Translations under genes and position numbers: made by a program | Source: Flavobacterium soli DSM 19725 | GTDB taxonomy: Bacteria > Bacteroidota > Bacteroidia > Flavobacteriales > Flavobacteriaceae | Length of the DNA stretch: 64,000 nucleotides | Reading direction: 5' to 3' | NCBI RefSeq assembly: GCF_000422705.1 | Contig: NZ_AUGO01000006.1 | Location: 1 to 64,000 of the forward strand | Shown here: positions 44,441 through 54,269 of the stretch, one piece after another | Layout: every line of letters begins with the position of its first letter | Numbering within the stretch: the stretch's first letter is position 1 | The notes under the pieces: generated by a model | What the model was told of the DNA's origin: nothing | The model's database searches: none | Seen by the model: only the letters and a program-made list of their open reading frames with translations

Positions 44441-45817
44441 GTGAAATTCTTTAAACTCCTCATATTACTACCTTTCGTATTTTCATGTGCTTGTTCTGAT
44501 TCAACAAAAGAGGAAAATCCTCCTATTGAAGAACCAACAGAACCTATCGTGCAATTACCAGCGGAAGAATTACTTACTCTTGCTCAAAAAGACGCTTTCA
44601 AATATTTTTGGAACTATGCTGAAACGAATTCAAAATTGGCAAGGGAACGCTACCACGTTGATGATGTTTCGAATGATCAAAATTTAGTAACAACTGGTGG
44701 TTCAGGATTTGGGTTAATGACCATCTTGGTTGGAGTAGAAAGAGGTTTTGTGAGCAGAGGTGAAGCCGAAACACGATTAAACACAGCCTTAAATTTCTTG
44801 GAAACTGCAGATCGTTTTCACGGAGCTTGGCCACATTGGATGAATGGAACAAACGGCGATGTCGTGCCTTTCGGAACAATGGACAACGGGGGCGATTTAG
44901 TAGAAACTTCATTCTTATGTCAGGCATTAATTTGCATCAGAGAATATTATAAAAACGGTTCAGCATCCGAACAGGCATTGGCTCAAAAAGCAGATGAACT
45001 TTGGAAAGGTGTAGACTGGAATTGGTACACAAAAGGAGAAAATGCACTTTATTGGCATTGGTCTCCAGAGTATGAATGGCAGATGAATTTCAAACTCGAA
45101 GGTTATAATGAATGTTTGATTACCTATGTCATGGCGGCTGCATCGCCAACACATGCTATTAATGCAGCAGCCTATCACGAAGGTTGGGCTAGAAGTGGCA
45201 ATATTGTTCATGGCGGAAGCCGATATGGAATTCCAGTTATATTCAATTATAACGGTTCAACAGGAAATGTAGGGCCAATGTTTTGGTCACATTATTCCTA
45301 TCTAGGTCTGGATCCAACAGGATTGACCGATCAATATGCTGATTATTGGAGCTTGGTGCAAAACCATGCCAAAATCATGCACCAACATTCCGTTGTAAAT
45401 CCAAATCAATGGAACGGTTACAGCGACAAATGCTGGGGATTAACGGCAAGTTATTCTAGAAATGGAGATGGTTCTACAGGTTATACCGATCATAAACCAA
45501 CAAACGACAGAGGGGTTATTACTCCAACTGCAGCACTTTCATCTTTTCCTTACACGCCAGAAGAATCCATGAAAGCACTTCGCTATTTTTATGAAGATCA
45601 AAAAGCAACGCTAATTGGAGTTGCAGGTCCTTATGATGCTTTTTCGCCACATCACAACTGGGTAACCAGAAGATATTTGGCGATAGACCAAGGTACAATT
45701 GTGCCAATGATTGAAAATTATAGAACAGGATTTCTTTGGAAACTGTTTATGAATGCACCCGAAGTAAAAACCGGTTTACAAAATCTAGGTTTTCAATCTT
45801 CTAAATATAATTTTTAA
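44441..45817 (+). CDS. GH144-like endo-beta-1,2-glucanase, lipoprotein
   Basis: The 458-residue protein starts at a GTG (44441) and has the leader KFFKLLILLPFVFSCAC with a lipobox. The body is an (alpha/alpha)6 barrel of the glucoamylase-like type: DAFKYFWNYAETNSKLARER near the start, then FHGAWPHWMNG, NALYWHWSPEYEW and HNWVTRRYLAIDQG. This matches my memory of GH144, whose characterised members are endo-beta-1,2-glucanases. It should cut beta-1,2-glucan (as made by many proteobacteria) at the surface or in the periplasm. Specificity is family-based inference, not shown. Confidence 0.82.
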   Translation: MKFFKLLILLPFVFSCACSDSTKEENPPIEEPTEPIVQLPAEELLTLAQKDAFKYFWNYAETNSKLARERYHVDDVSNDQNLVTTGGSGFGLMTILVGVERGFVSRGEAETRLNTALNFLETADRFHGAWPHWMNGTNGDVVPFGTMDNGGDLVETSFLCQALICIREYYKNGSASEQALAQKADELWKGVDWNWYTKGENALYWHWSPEYEWQMNFKLEGYNECLITYVMAAASPTHAINAAAYHEGWARSGNIVHGGSRYGIPVIFNYNGSTGNVGPMFWSHYSYLGLDPTGLTDQYADYWSLVQNHAKIMHQHSVVNPNQWNGYSDKCWGLTASYSRNGDGSTGYTDHKPTNDRGVITPTAALSSFPYTPEESMKALRYFYEDQKATLIGVAGPYDAFSPHHNWVTRRYLAIDQGTIVPMIENYRTGFLWKLFMNAPEVKTGLQNLGFQSSKYNF

Positions 45818-45919
45818 AAAAACCTTACGACTTTAGTTGTAATCCAAAATTGAAATTTCGAAATAGTTTTTACTATTCAACAATATATTCCCATTCTACT
45901 ACTGAATAAAGTTTACAAT

Positions 45920-48163
45920 ATGAAAAGTTACCAATCGATACTATTTGCACTGGTATTTGTTTTACCAGTTTGTGCTCAAAAAAAAGCGCCTAGAACAGCA
46001 ATCAAGCCTAAAGCAGAATTTGTTTCTGAACTTATGGCTAAAATGACGGTTGATGAAAAAATCTACCAGACCGTGCAATTTACCTCTGATGGAACGGTAA
46101 CAGGCCCAAAAACAGGTGATAACTTCATTACCAGAATCCAACAAGGAAAGGTAGGTTCTATACTAAATGCCACTGGAGCAAAAGCAACACGCGAAATTCA
46201 ACGTATCAATTTGGAAAGCTCAAGGCTAAAAATTCCAATATTGTTTGGACACGATGTTATTCACGGTTATAAAACTATTTTTCCAATCAATCTAGGGATG
46301 GCTTCTTCATTTGATCCGAAAGCAGTAGAATTGGCAGCCAGAATTGCCGCTACCGAAGCTTCTTCGGGAGGAGTGCATTGGACATTTGCACCAATGGTTG
46401 ATATCGCTCGTGATCCTAGATGGAGCCGAGTTTCTGAAGGTTCTGGTGAAGATACTTATCTTGGCTCACAATTGGCAGTTGCAAATGTAAAAGGTTTCCA
46501 AGGAGATGATTTATCAAAAATCAACACCATATTGGCTTGTACAAAACATTTTGCCGCTTATGGAGCAGCCGAAGCCGGTCGTGATTACAACACTGTTGAC
46601 ATGTCCGAAAGGGTTTTGAGAGACATTTATCTTCCTCCATTCAAAGCTACTGTTGATGCTGGTGTAAAAACCTTCATGGTATCATTTAATGAAATTTCTG
46701 GAGTGCCTTCAACAGCAAGTAAATTCTTGATGCGAGATGTTTTGAAAGGTGAATGGAAATTCGACGGTATGGTCGTTTCAGATTACACAGGTATCAATGA
46801 AATGATTGCCCATGGTTTTGCAAAAGACGAACAAGATGCTGCCCAACTAGCTATGAATGCTGGTTTGGACATGGATATGGTAGGTGCTACTTATATGAAT
46901 ACACTTAAAAAATCTTATGACGAAGGTAAAGTTTCTATTGAAGTGATCAATGACGCTTGCAAGCGAATATTGGAATTAAAATATGATTTAGGTCTATTTG
47001 AAGATCCTTACCGTTATTCGGATGAAAAAAGGGAAAAAGAAACGATTTATAAGCCAGAGTTTTTGCAAGCCGCTGTTGATGTTGCCAATAAATCGATGGT
47101 GTTGTTGAAAAACAATAATACTGTTTTACCACTAAAAAAAGAGCAAAAAATTGCCTTTGTTGGACCATTTGTGAACGACGAATACAATATTATTGGTTCT
47201 TGGGCAGCTTTGGGAGAACGCGATGGTTTTGCAACAAGTATTAAGGAAGGAATCACTAAATTCTTGGGAAATACAGCAAATGTTACGTTTGATGAAGGTG
47301 TAGAAATTCAAAGTACAAAAAGAGATTTGATGCAAAAAGCAATCGATAATGCTAAAAAAGCAGATGTGATTGTGGCGGTTATGGGTGAAAGAGAAAATAT
47401 GACAGGCGAAGCAGCTTCTCAAACCAACATCGATTTGCCGGGTATTCAAAAAGAATTTTTAGCAGAGCTTAAAAAACTCGGAAAACCAATTGTTTTGGTG
47501 CTTTTCAACGGAAGACCTTTGACACTGACTTGGGAAAACGAAAACATGGATGCTATTTTGGAAGCTTGGTTTCCAGGAAGTAGAGGTGGAGATGCAGTAG
47601 CTCAAACCCTTTTCGGACAAAATAATCCAAGCGGAAAATTACCAATCACTTTTCCTAGAAATGTGGGTCAAGTACCAATTTATTACAACCATAAAAATAC
47701 AGGACGTCCTTATTTGGGCCTTTCAGATCCTGAACAAAAATATAAATCTCGTTATACTGATGTTGACAATAGTCCATTGTTTGCTTTCGGATACGGATTG
47801 AGCTATACTACTTTTTCATATTCTAACCTTAGAGTTTCATCTGCAAAAATCAAGTTTAATCAAAAATTGAAAGTTACAGTAGATGTAGCCAATACAGGAA
47901 ATTACGATGGTGCGGAAGTCGTTCAATTGTATATAAAAGATGTTGTAGGTTCTGTAACACGACCTGTTCGTGAACTAAAAGGTTTTGAAAGAGTGGAGCT
48001 AAAAAAAGGCGAGAAAAAGACGGTTACTTTTGAAATTTCATCAGAAGATTTAAAATTTTATAACATTGACATGAATAATGTTGCCGAAGCAGGTGATTTT
48101 GAGGTTTTCATCGGTGGAAGTTCCAATGCAGAGTTAAAGGAGAAATTTGAGTTAGTTGATTAA
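45920..48163 (+). CDS. GH3 beta-glucosidase, BglX-like
   Basis: The 747-residue exported enzyme has a signal peptide (about 1-20), the GH3 N-terminal barrel with the nucleophile motif MVVSDYTGI (Asp), the second domain with acid/base region GERENMTGEAASQ, and a C-terminal fibronectin-like domain (KVTVDVANTGNYDGAEVVQLY). GH3 enzymes release terminal glucose from beta-linked oligosaccharides; some act on sophoro-oligosaccharides. After GH144 endo-cleavage it would finish the job in the periplasm. It starts about 100 bp after the GH144 gene and ends before a terminator (48189-48218). Confidence 0.9.
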   Translation: MKSYQSILFALVFVLPVCAQKKAPRTAIKPKAEFVSELMAKMTVDEKIYQTVQFTSDGTVTGPKTGDNFITRIQQGKVGSILNATGAKATREIQRINLESSRLKIPILFGHDVIHGYKTIFPINLGMASSFDPKAVELAARIAATEASSGGVHWTFAPMVDIARDPRWSRVSEGSGEDTYLGSQLAVANVKGFQGDDLSKINTILACTKHFAAYGAAEAGRDYNTVDMSERVLRDIYLPPFKATVDAGVKTFMVSFNEISGVPSTASKFLMRDVLKGEWKFDGMVVSDYTGINEMIAHGFAKDEQDAAQLAMNAGLDMDMVGATYMNTLKKSYDEGKVSIEVINDACKRILELKYDLGLFEDPYRYSDEKREKETIYKPEFLQAAVDVANKSMVLLKNNNTVLPLKKEQKIAFVGPFVNDEYNIIGSWAALGERDGFATSIKEGITKFLGNTANVTFDEGVEIQSTKRDLMQKAIDNAKKADVIVAVMGERENMTGEAASQTNIDLPGIQKEFLAELKKLGKPIVLVLFNGRPLTLTWENENMDAILEAWFPGSRGGDAVAQTLFGQNNPSGKLPITFPRNVGQVPIYYNHKNTGRPYLGLSDPEQKYKSRYTDVDNSPLFAFGYGLSYTTFSYSNLRVSSAKIKFNQKLKVTVDVANTGNYDGAEVVQLYIKDVVGSVTRPVRELKGFERVELKKGEKKTVTFEISSEDLKFYNIDMNNVAEAGDFEVFIGGSSNAELKEKFELVD

Positions 48164-48188
48164 TTGATTTTCATGTTTATGTGTAAAA

Positions 48189-48218
48189 GCCCTTCAACTT
48201 AAATGTTGAAGGGTTTTT
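48189..48218 (+). terminator. Terminator after the GH3 gene
   Basis: CCCTTCAAC paired with GTTGAAGGG around AAAT-type loop, then TTTTTT. The GH43-like gene follows 30 bp later, so read-through or a further promoter is needed. Confidence 0.75.
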
Positions 48219-48248
48219 TCTAAAACGGATTTCATAATAATAAAGAAA

Positions 48249-50006
48249 ATGAAAAAAATAATAGTACTGTTCGTCGTATTGCTAATTACAAATGTTGGTT
48301 TTGCACAGCAAAAAACGTATTGCAATCCTATCAATATTGATTATGGCTATTGCCTGATTCCTAATTTTGTAACCCAAGGAAAACATCGTGCAACTGCCGA
48401 TCCGGTCATTACTTTTTTCAAGGGCGAATATTATTTATTTTCAACCAACCAATGGGGATATTGGCACAGCAAGGATATGTTGGATTGGAAATTCATACCT
48501 AGAAAATTTCTACGACCAGAACATAAGGTGTATGATGAGTTATGTGCTCCATCGCTTTCTTTTGTGAACGACACGCTATTGGTTGTAGGGTCAACACACG
48601 GAAAAGAGTTTCCAATCTGGATGAGTACCAATCCATCGGTTGATGATTGGAAAGAACTTGTTCACAAGTCGGAAGCTGGAGCTTGGGATCCGCAAATTTT
48701 TTGGGACAAGGAAAAAGATGAAGTGTATGAGTACTATGGTTCGAGCAATTTGTATCCACTTTATGGTGTGAAACTCAACCGAAAAACCTTTCAACCAGAA
48801 GGCGAAGTGATTCCGCTAATTGCATTGAACGATGATGAGCATGGTTGGGAACGATTTGGAGAAAACAACGATAATACTTTTTTGCAACCTTTTATGGAAG
48901 GCGCTTTTGTAACCAAGTATAACAACAAATATTACCTACAATATGGTGGTCCTGGAACAGAATTCAGCGGTTATGGCGATGGGGTTTACATTAGTAATAA
49001 TCCGTTAGGACCTTTTGAATACCAATCGCACAATCCGTTTTCATATAAGCCAGGAGGTTTTGCTAGAGGTGCGGGACATGGAGCAACTTATGAAGATGCA
49101 AATAATGCTTTTTGGCATGTTTCCACCATTTCTATCTGTACCAAAAATAATTTTGAACGTCGTATCGGAATTTGGCCTGCCGGTTTTGACAAGGACGGAA
49201 TATTATATTCCAATACCGCTTATGGTGATTATCCAACCTTTCTGCCATCTGAAAAGAAAAATCATCTGAATGACAATTTCTCAGGCTGGATGTTGCTCAA
49301 CTATAACAAACCTGTTCAAGTATCTTCAAGTTTGGGAGGGTATCAATCCAATTATGCTGTTGACGAAGATATAAAAACCTATTGGGCGGCAAAATCAGGA
49401 GGAAAAGGCGAGTGGCTCATTTCTGATTTGGGAGAAAAAAGCACAATCAATGCCATTCAAATTAATTATGCCGATCAGGATGTTGAATTGATGGGAAAGC
49501 CTGAAACTACAACAGGACACCAATATATTTTATATTACTCGGATAATAATAAGGACTGGAAAATTTTGGTCGATAAAAGCAAGAATTCAAAAGATGTTCC
49601 TCATGATTATATTGAACTTCCAAAACCAGTTCAGGCTCGTTATATCAAAATTGAAAATCTCGGAATGCCAACGGGTAAATTCGCACTTTCTGGATTTCGT
49701 GTTTTTGGAAAAGCAAGTGGAAACAAACCTTCCCTAGTTCAGAGTTTTGTTCCCTTACGAAGTGAACCAAAAAAGAAAGGCGAAAGGCGAAATGTTTGGT
49801 TCAAATGGCAACAGGAACCTTCTGCAGATGGTTATGTGATTTACTTCGGAAAATCACCTGATAAAATGTATGGTTCTATTATGGTATATGGCAAAAACGA
49901 ATATTATTTCAACGGTTTAGATCGTTCGGATGTTTATTATTTCCAAATCGAAGCTTTCAACAACAATGGAATCGGACCAAAATCCGAAATCAAGAAATCC
50001 GAATAA
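48249..50006 (+). CDS. GH43-like exported glycosidase with discoidin-like and Fn3-like domains
   Basis: The 585-residue protein has a signal peptide (about 1-19). A five-bladed-propeller GH43-like domain follows (about 20-320), with likely catalytic residues in RATADPVITF (Asp), GAWDPQIFW (Asp) and MEGAFVTKY (Glu). A discoidin/F5-8-like module (about 345-490: VSSSLGGYQSNYAVDEDIKTYW to IKIENLG) and a short fibronectin-like tail end the chain. Family 43 covers arabinases, xylosidases and galactosidases. Its presence in a putative beta-1,2-glucan locus is unexpected, so the real substrate may carry another sugar. Specificity unknown. Confidence 0.8.
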   Translation: MKKIIVLFVVLLITNVGFAQQKTYCNPINIDYGYCLIPNFVTQGKHRATADPVITFFKGEYYLFSTNQWGYWHSKDMLDWKFIPRKFLRPEHKVYDELCAPSLSFVNDTLLVVGSTHGKEFPIWMSTNPSVDDWKELVHKSEAGAWDPQIFWDKEKDEVYEYYGSSNLYPLYGVKLNRKTFQPEGEVIPLIALNDDEHGWERFGENNDNTFLQPFMEGAFVTKYNNKYYLQYGGPGTEFSGYGDGVYISNNPLGPFEYQSHNPFSYKPGGFARGAGHGATYEDANNAFWHVSTISICTKNNFERRIGIWPAGFDKDGILYSNTAYGDYPTFLPSEKKNHLNDNFSGWMLLNYNKPVQVSSSLGGYQSNYAVDEDIKTYWAAKSGGKGEWLISDLGEKSTINAIQINYADQDVELMGKPETTTGHQYILYYSDNNKDWKILVDKSKNSKDVPHDYIELPKPVQARYIKIENLGMPTGKFALSGFRVFGKASGNKPSLVQSFVPLRSEPKKKGERRNVWFKWQQEPSADGYVIYFGKSPDKMYGSIMVYGKNEYYFNGLDRSDVYYFQIEAFNNNGIGPKSEIKKSE

Positions 50007-50260
50007 AGCTGTTTGAGTTTAATTCGCTTGTCGCAATCGATATTTATTAGGCTAAAATGAATTATTTTACGCAAAGAAATCGTTTTCGTTAATAACTTAT
50101 TTGCTTTTCAGTTGTACGATAATTTTATATAAATGATATTTATGAAATATTTGAAGTCTAATTTTGAAGTATTCTAAATTTTTCGGCAAATATTTTATTA
50201 AATGTGTTTTTTACATTTAAAATATGTTCTTAAAGTAACCTTTTTTAACCAAAAACAAAT

Positions 50261-51697
50261 ATGAGTTCTGAATCTACACAAACAAAATGGGGACAATTTA
50301 TTCCTCTGGTAATTGTCTTCTTCTTTTGGGGATTTGTTGCCGCAAGTAATGACATTTTAATTCCTGTTTTTCAAAAAGCTTTTGATTTATCAAACTTGGA
50401 AAGCCAGTTGGTTTCATTGGCTTTTTATATCGCTTATACCGTTGGATCATTGATTTATTTGCTGATATCCTATCTAACCAAAGGCGATTTGATCAATAGA
50501 ATAGGTTATAAAAATTCATTGGCTCTAGGTTTAGGAATTTCTGCTTTAGGAACTTTATTGTTTTATCCTGCAGCAAACACTGGTTCTTTTCCCTTGATGC
50601 TTTCAGGTTTATTTATTGTGGCTCTTGGTTTTTCTTTGCAACAAACCGTAGCTAATCCATTAGCAATTGCACTTGGACCTATCAAGACGGGTTCACAGCG
50701 ACTTACATTGGCTGGAGGTATCAATAATTTTGGAACAACAATTGGTCCACTAATCGTGAGTTATGCTATTTTCGGTTCGGCAGTGTCTGGAAATACGGAA
50801 ATGAGTATCGAGAGTGTGAAAGTACCTTATTTGATTCTTGGAGCAGCATTTTTGGCAGTAGCCATTTTCTTGAAGTTTTCTTCTTTGCCAGATAAGCCTC
50901 AAGCTATTGTTGAAACGGAGGAAGATAAGATTTCTACAAAAAAATCGGCTATACAATATCCACAATTGGTTTTAGGGATGATTGCCATTTTTTTGTATGT
51001 GGGTGTAGAGGTTTCTACCGCAAGTAATTTGCCTGCCTATATGGAAAAAAGTTTAGGTTTCTTGACAAAAGATATCGCTCCCTACATCTCTTTATATTGG
51101 GCAAGTTTGATGATTGGTCGTTGGACTGGAGCTATCGAAGCATTTACTGATGATATGAATTTACAAAAGATATTACGTTTTCTTGCACCCTATTTGGCGT
51201 TTGGCGTTTTCCTTGCTGTAAATGCAATTGCAAATCATGATTTGACACCTTTTTATGTGTATGCTTTAATCATTTTAGTATTGATTTTTGCCGATATGGC
51301 CAGTAAAGGAAATCCTGCAAGAATGCTTTTGATATTCTCAGGTTTAGGAATTGTCGCTTTGCTAATTGGTATGGGAACTACCGGAATGGTTAGTGTATAT
51401 GCTTTTACAAGTGTGGGGCTTTTTTGTAGTACACTTTGGCCATGTATTTTTACTTTGGCGGTAAGCGGTTTAGGAAAACACACCAGTCAAGGAAGTAGCT
51501 TTTTGATTATGATGATTATGGGTGGAGGATTTATCAGCCTTCTGCAAGGTTATGTTGCCGATGTTACTTCAAGTCAAAAAAGTTATATTGTAGGTGTTTT
51601 ATGTTTTGCTTATCTGGCTTTTTATGCTTGGAAAGTGGGTGGAATACTTAAAAAACAAGGGATTTCTTTTGATAAAAAAATCTCTGGTGGACATTAA
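50261..51697 (+). CDS. FucP-like MFS sugar transporter
   Basis: The 478-residue protein has about 12 transmembrane helices and a FucP/GluP-like N-terminus (WGQFIPLVIVFFFWGFVAASNDIL, with the N-D-I and Q-x-V-x-NP (LQQTVANPLAI) signatures). It should bring monosaccharide, most likely glucose, across the inner membrane with a proton. It is the last gene of the PUL and starts 254 bp after the GH43 gene, so it may have its own promoter. A bidirectional terminator follows. Confidence 0.88.
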   Translation: MSSESTQTKWGQFIPLVIVFFFWGFVAASNDILIPVFQKAFDLSNLESQLVSLAFYIAYTVGSLIYLLISYLTKGDLINRIGYKNSLALGLGISALGTLLFYPAANTGSFPLMLSGLFIVALGFSLQQTVANPLAIALGPIKTGSQRLTLAGGINNFGTTIGPLIVSYAIFGSAVSGNTEMSIESVKVPYLILGAAFLAVAIFLKFSSLPDKPQAIVETEEDKISTKKSAIQYPQLVLGMIAIFLYVGVEVSTASNLPAYMEKSLGFLTKDIAPYISLYWASLMIGRWTGAIEAFTDDMNLQKILRFLAPYLAFGVFLAVNAIANHDLTPFYVYALIILVLIFADMASKGNPARMLLIFSGLGIVALLIGMGTTGMVSVYAFTSVGLFCSTLWPCIFTLAVSGLGKHTSQGSSFLIMMIMGGGFISLLQGYVADVTSSQKSYIVGVLCFAYLAFYAWKVGGILKKQGISFDKKISGGH

Positions 51698-51722
51698 TAG
51701 TGAAGTAGTTTAATAAGGTGAA

Positions 51723-51757
51723 AAGTCTGTACGTTTAGAATGTACAGACTTTTTTTT
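51723..51757. terminator. Bidirectional terminator at the end of the PUL
   Basis: AAGTCTGTAC paired with GTACAGACTT, followed by a long T run. It separates the transporter gene from the convergent protease gene (ends 51772). Confidence 0.8.
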
Positions 51758-51771
51758 ATTTAGCATTTTAA

Positions 51772-52956
51772 TTATTCCAATAAAACTTTGGTAGCAATTT
51801 TGACAGTTTGCTTTTCATTATTTCGAATAAAAGTAATGGAAGCCTCTTTCTTTTTATTCAGAATATTGTTGAATACATAATTACAAGCTTGTTCTTCGCT
51901 TAATTGAGTGAGATCATTTCCATCAATGTCTAAAATTATATCACCCAATTGAAGACCTACTTTTTCAGCATCCGAATTTTGATGAAGAAGGGCAACTGTT
52001 GGTTTGTTATTGATGTAACGAATCGACAGACCAAGAGTTTCAAAACTTTTTTGTGCCTCCGTTTCTTGTGGTAAAAGATAAATGTTCTTTGTTTTCCAAT
52101 TGATGGTAGTTTTGTAATTTCTCAAAAAGCTGTTTCCCATGACAAACGAAGCCATTTCATCAAAATTTACCAACTGATTTTTTAATTTCAAATTGCCAAC
52201 TTTCATAAACGGTATTTTTGCAATTGTGATCGTATCTGATTTTCCAACGCCATAAATTCCGCTTGACGAACTGCCATAACTTTTGGCTTGTTGATATTCT
52301 TTTATGGTCTCTTTAAATTGCGAAAGTCGTAGGTTGATGCCACCATTTGCTCCAGTGTCAAAAGTAAGGTAGGATGATTGGGTGCTGTCAATCTGTACCT
52401 TTACCAACGGCGTTTTTTGAAGCGAATTATCAATAAAGCTCAATTTGGATGCACCTTTCGGTTCTTTAAAATTTGCAAAATCATCTGTGATAGTAATATT
52501 TTTATTAGTATAATCAAATTCCCAAATTGCATTCGACATTTGGTTGGAACCAATCAAGCCGTCAAGACCTATGCATTTGACTTCGAAAGATTGTTTCATG
52601 TCAATCACCACAGCTCCAATGTCATTAAAAGCTAGATTTCCGATTTTGATTTCATCTACCACAATAAATTCCTGTTTGCCATTATTGCCTTGCGAATCTC
52701 CGACAGTTGATTTTTTTACTTTTTCGGGTTTTAAAATAGCTGCAATTTCGGGTGAAACTACTGTTGGAGCTCCTGTATCTACCATAAAATTATAGTCAAC
52801 TCCTTTTATAGTCACTTTAATAATTGGTAATCCTTTGTCAAAATTAAAAGGAATGGTTTCACTAAAACTTTGTTGCTGTATTGTTCCTGTTGGAAGCAAA
52901 TTTCTTCCACAACCGAAAAGTAAAAAGAGCGATAGTAATAAAATTATTTTTTTCAT
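51772..52956 (-). CDS. Retropepsin-like aspartyl protease with PDZ domain, lipoprotein
   Basis: The 394-residue protein has a lipobox (LLFGC, Cys16) and two aspartyl motifs: VDTGAPTVVS and FDTGANGGIN, as in pepsin-like bilobal or retropepsin-like enzymes. A C-terminal PDZ domain (about 305-385: LGLSIRYINNKPTVALL to LQLGDIILDIDGNDL) follows. The target is unknown; PDZ suggests a processing protease of exported proteins. It is not part of the PUL. Confidence 0.85.
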   Translation of the reverse strand: MKKIILLLSLFLLFGCGRNLLPTGTIQQQSFSETIPFNFDKGLPIIKVTIKGVDYNFMVDTGAPTVVSPEIAAILKPEKVKKSTVGDSQGNNGKQEFIVVDEIKIGNLAFNDIGAVVIDMKQSFEVKCIGLDGLIGSNQMSNAIWEFDYTNKNITITDDFANFKEPKGASKLSFIDNSLQKTPLVKVQIDSTQSSYLTFDTGANGGINLRLSQFKETIKEYQQAKSYGSSSSGIYGVGKSDTITIAKIPFMKVGNLKLKNQLVNFDEMASFVMGNSFLRNYKTTINWKTKNIYLLPQETEAQKSFETLGLSIRYINNKPTVALLHQNSDAEKVGLQLGDIILDIDGNDLTQLSEEQACNYVFNNILNKKKEASITFIRNNEKQTVKIATKVLLE

Positions 52957-53104
52957 AAAATGGGGTTTTTTAGAAGTATTTTGTATAAAAGCTAATTTAA
53001 GTTTTTTTTTACAAAGAAATAAAGGGCTTTTTATTTGTGAAGACTACACACAAAAAAAATGACCTTCTTGAAAAAGAAAGTCACTCAGAAATATGATCAA
53101 GAAA

Positions 53105-54106
53105 TTATTTACCACATGATTCTCTAACCAATCGTTTCAAGATGGCCCACTGTTTCAAGGCATCTCGGGCTTCGATTGCGGGATAACCCAACATGGTTTT
53201 TCCTGCAGGAATATCGCAAGTTACACCAGAACCAGCTCCAACAATGGCTCCGTCGCCAATTGTTGTATGATCTTTTATAGAAGCGCTTCCGCCAATAATT
53301 ACTCCGTTGCCCAAAGTTACAGAACCTGCAAGACCACTGTTTCCAGCCATTATACAAAACTTACCCAATCTACTGTTGTGGCCAATTTGAACTAAATTAT
53401 CAATCTTACAGCCATCTCCTAAAACGGTTGAACTGAATTTTCCTCTATCTACACATGAATTAGCACCAATTTCAACACCATTTCCAATGATTACGTTCCC
53501 GATTTGAGGAATTTTTACCAAACCTCTTTCGGCACAAGGTCTGAAACCAAAACCGTCTGCTCCAATAGTTGCATTTGGATGTACAATGCAATCGTTTCCT
53601 ATATGACATCTTTCACGAACCACAGTTCCTGACCAGATAGTGGTTCTATTTCCAATCGTACATTCATCTAAAACAGTAACATTCGGGTAAATTGTAGTAT
53701 TTTCTCCGATGACAACATTCGGGCCAATATAGCATCCTGCACCAATTCTGGAACCATTTCCAATTTTTGCTGTAGCATCGATAACAGCATTTGGGTGAAT
53801 ATCTGTATGGAAAGCTGGTGGAGGTGGAGCAAATAATTCCAACACTTGTGACATGGCTAAATCAGCATTCTTCACTTTTATAAAAGCCCTGTTTTCACCT
53901 GGTTCAATCGAAATATCTTGGTTTACAACAGCTGCACAAGCTTGAGAGGTTTCCCAGAGTTTCTCGTATTTTTTGTTTCCTATAAATGAAATCTCATCAT
54001 TCTTCGCCATTTCCAGTTGTTCGGGCGAATTGATTTTTTGATTCGTGTTCCCAATAAGTTCGCCTTTAAGAAGGTCGTTTATTTCTTGAATTGTGAATGA
54101 TTTCAT
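53105..54106 (-). CDS. lpxD: UDP-3-O-acylglucosamine N-acyltransferase
   Basis: The 333-residue protein has the LpxD N-terminal domain (FTIQEINDLLKGELIGN) and a left-handed parallel beta-helix with hexapeptide repeats from about 100 to 300 (IGNGSRIGAGCYIGPNVVIG, IGHNSRLGKFC and so on). The conserved histidine in QIGHNS is the likely general base. It adds the N-linked hydroxyacyl chain in lipid A synthesis. It stands alone here, not beside lpxC/fabZ as in many bacteria. Second LpxD-like copies are common in Bacteroidota, so a paralogue is possible. Confidence 0.9.
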   Translation of the reverse strand: MKSFTIQEINDLLKGELIGNTNQKINSPEQLEMAKNDEISFIGNKKYEKLWETSQACAAVVNQDISIEPGENRAFIKVKNADLAMSQVLELFAPPPPAFHTDIHPNAVIDATAKIGNGSRIGAGCYIGPNVVIGENTTIYPNVTVLDECTIGNRTTIWSGTVVRERCHIGNDCIVHPNATIGADGFGFRPCAERGLVKIPQIGNVIIGNGVEIGANSCVDRGKFSSTVLGDGCKIDNLVQIGHNSRLGKFCIMAGNSGLAGSVTLGNGVIIGGSASIKDHTTIGDGAIVGAGSGVTCDIPAGKTMLGYPAIEARDALKQWAILKRLVRESCGK

Positions 54107-54269
54107 AATTATGGAAAATGGATTAATTATTTTTTACCAAATAAACCATATTAGTATTGGATTTCCAAATTTATTATTCTTCATTCCAATAAATTAATAC
54201 TTATTTGCAAAATCTTATAAAGAAAATCTTACTTGAAAATAATATTTTTGTAGTAAACTCCAATTTTAT

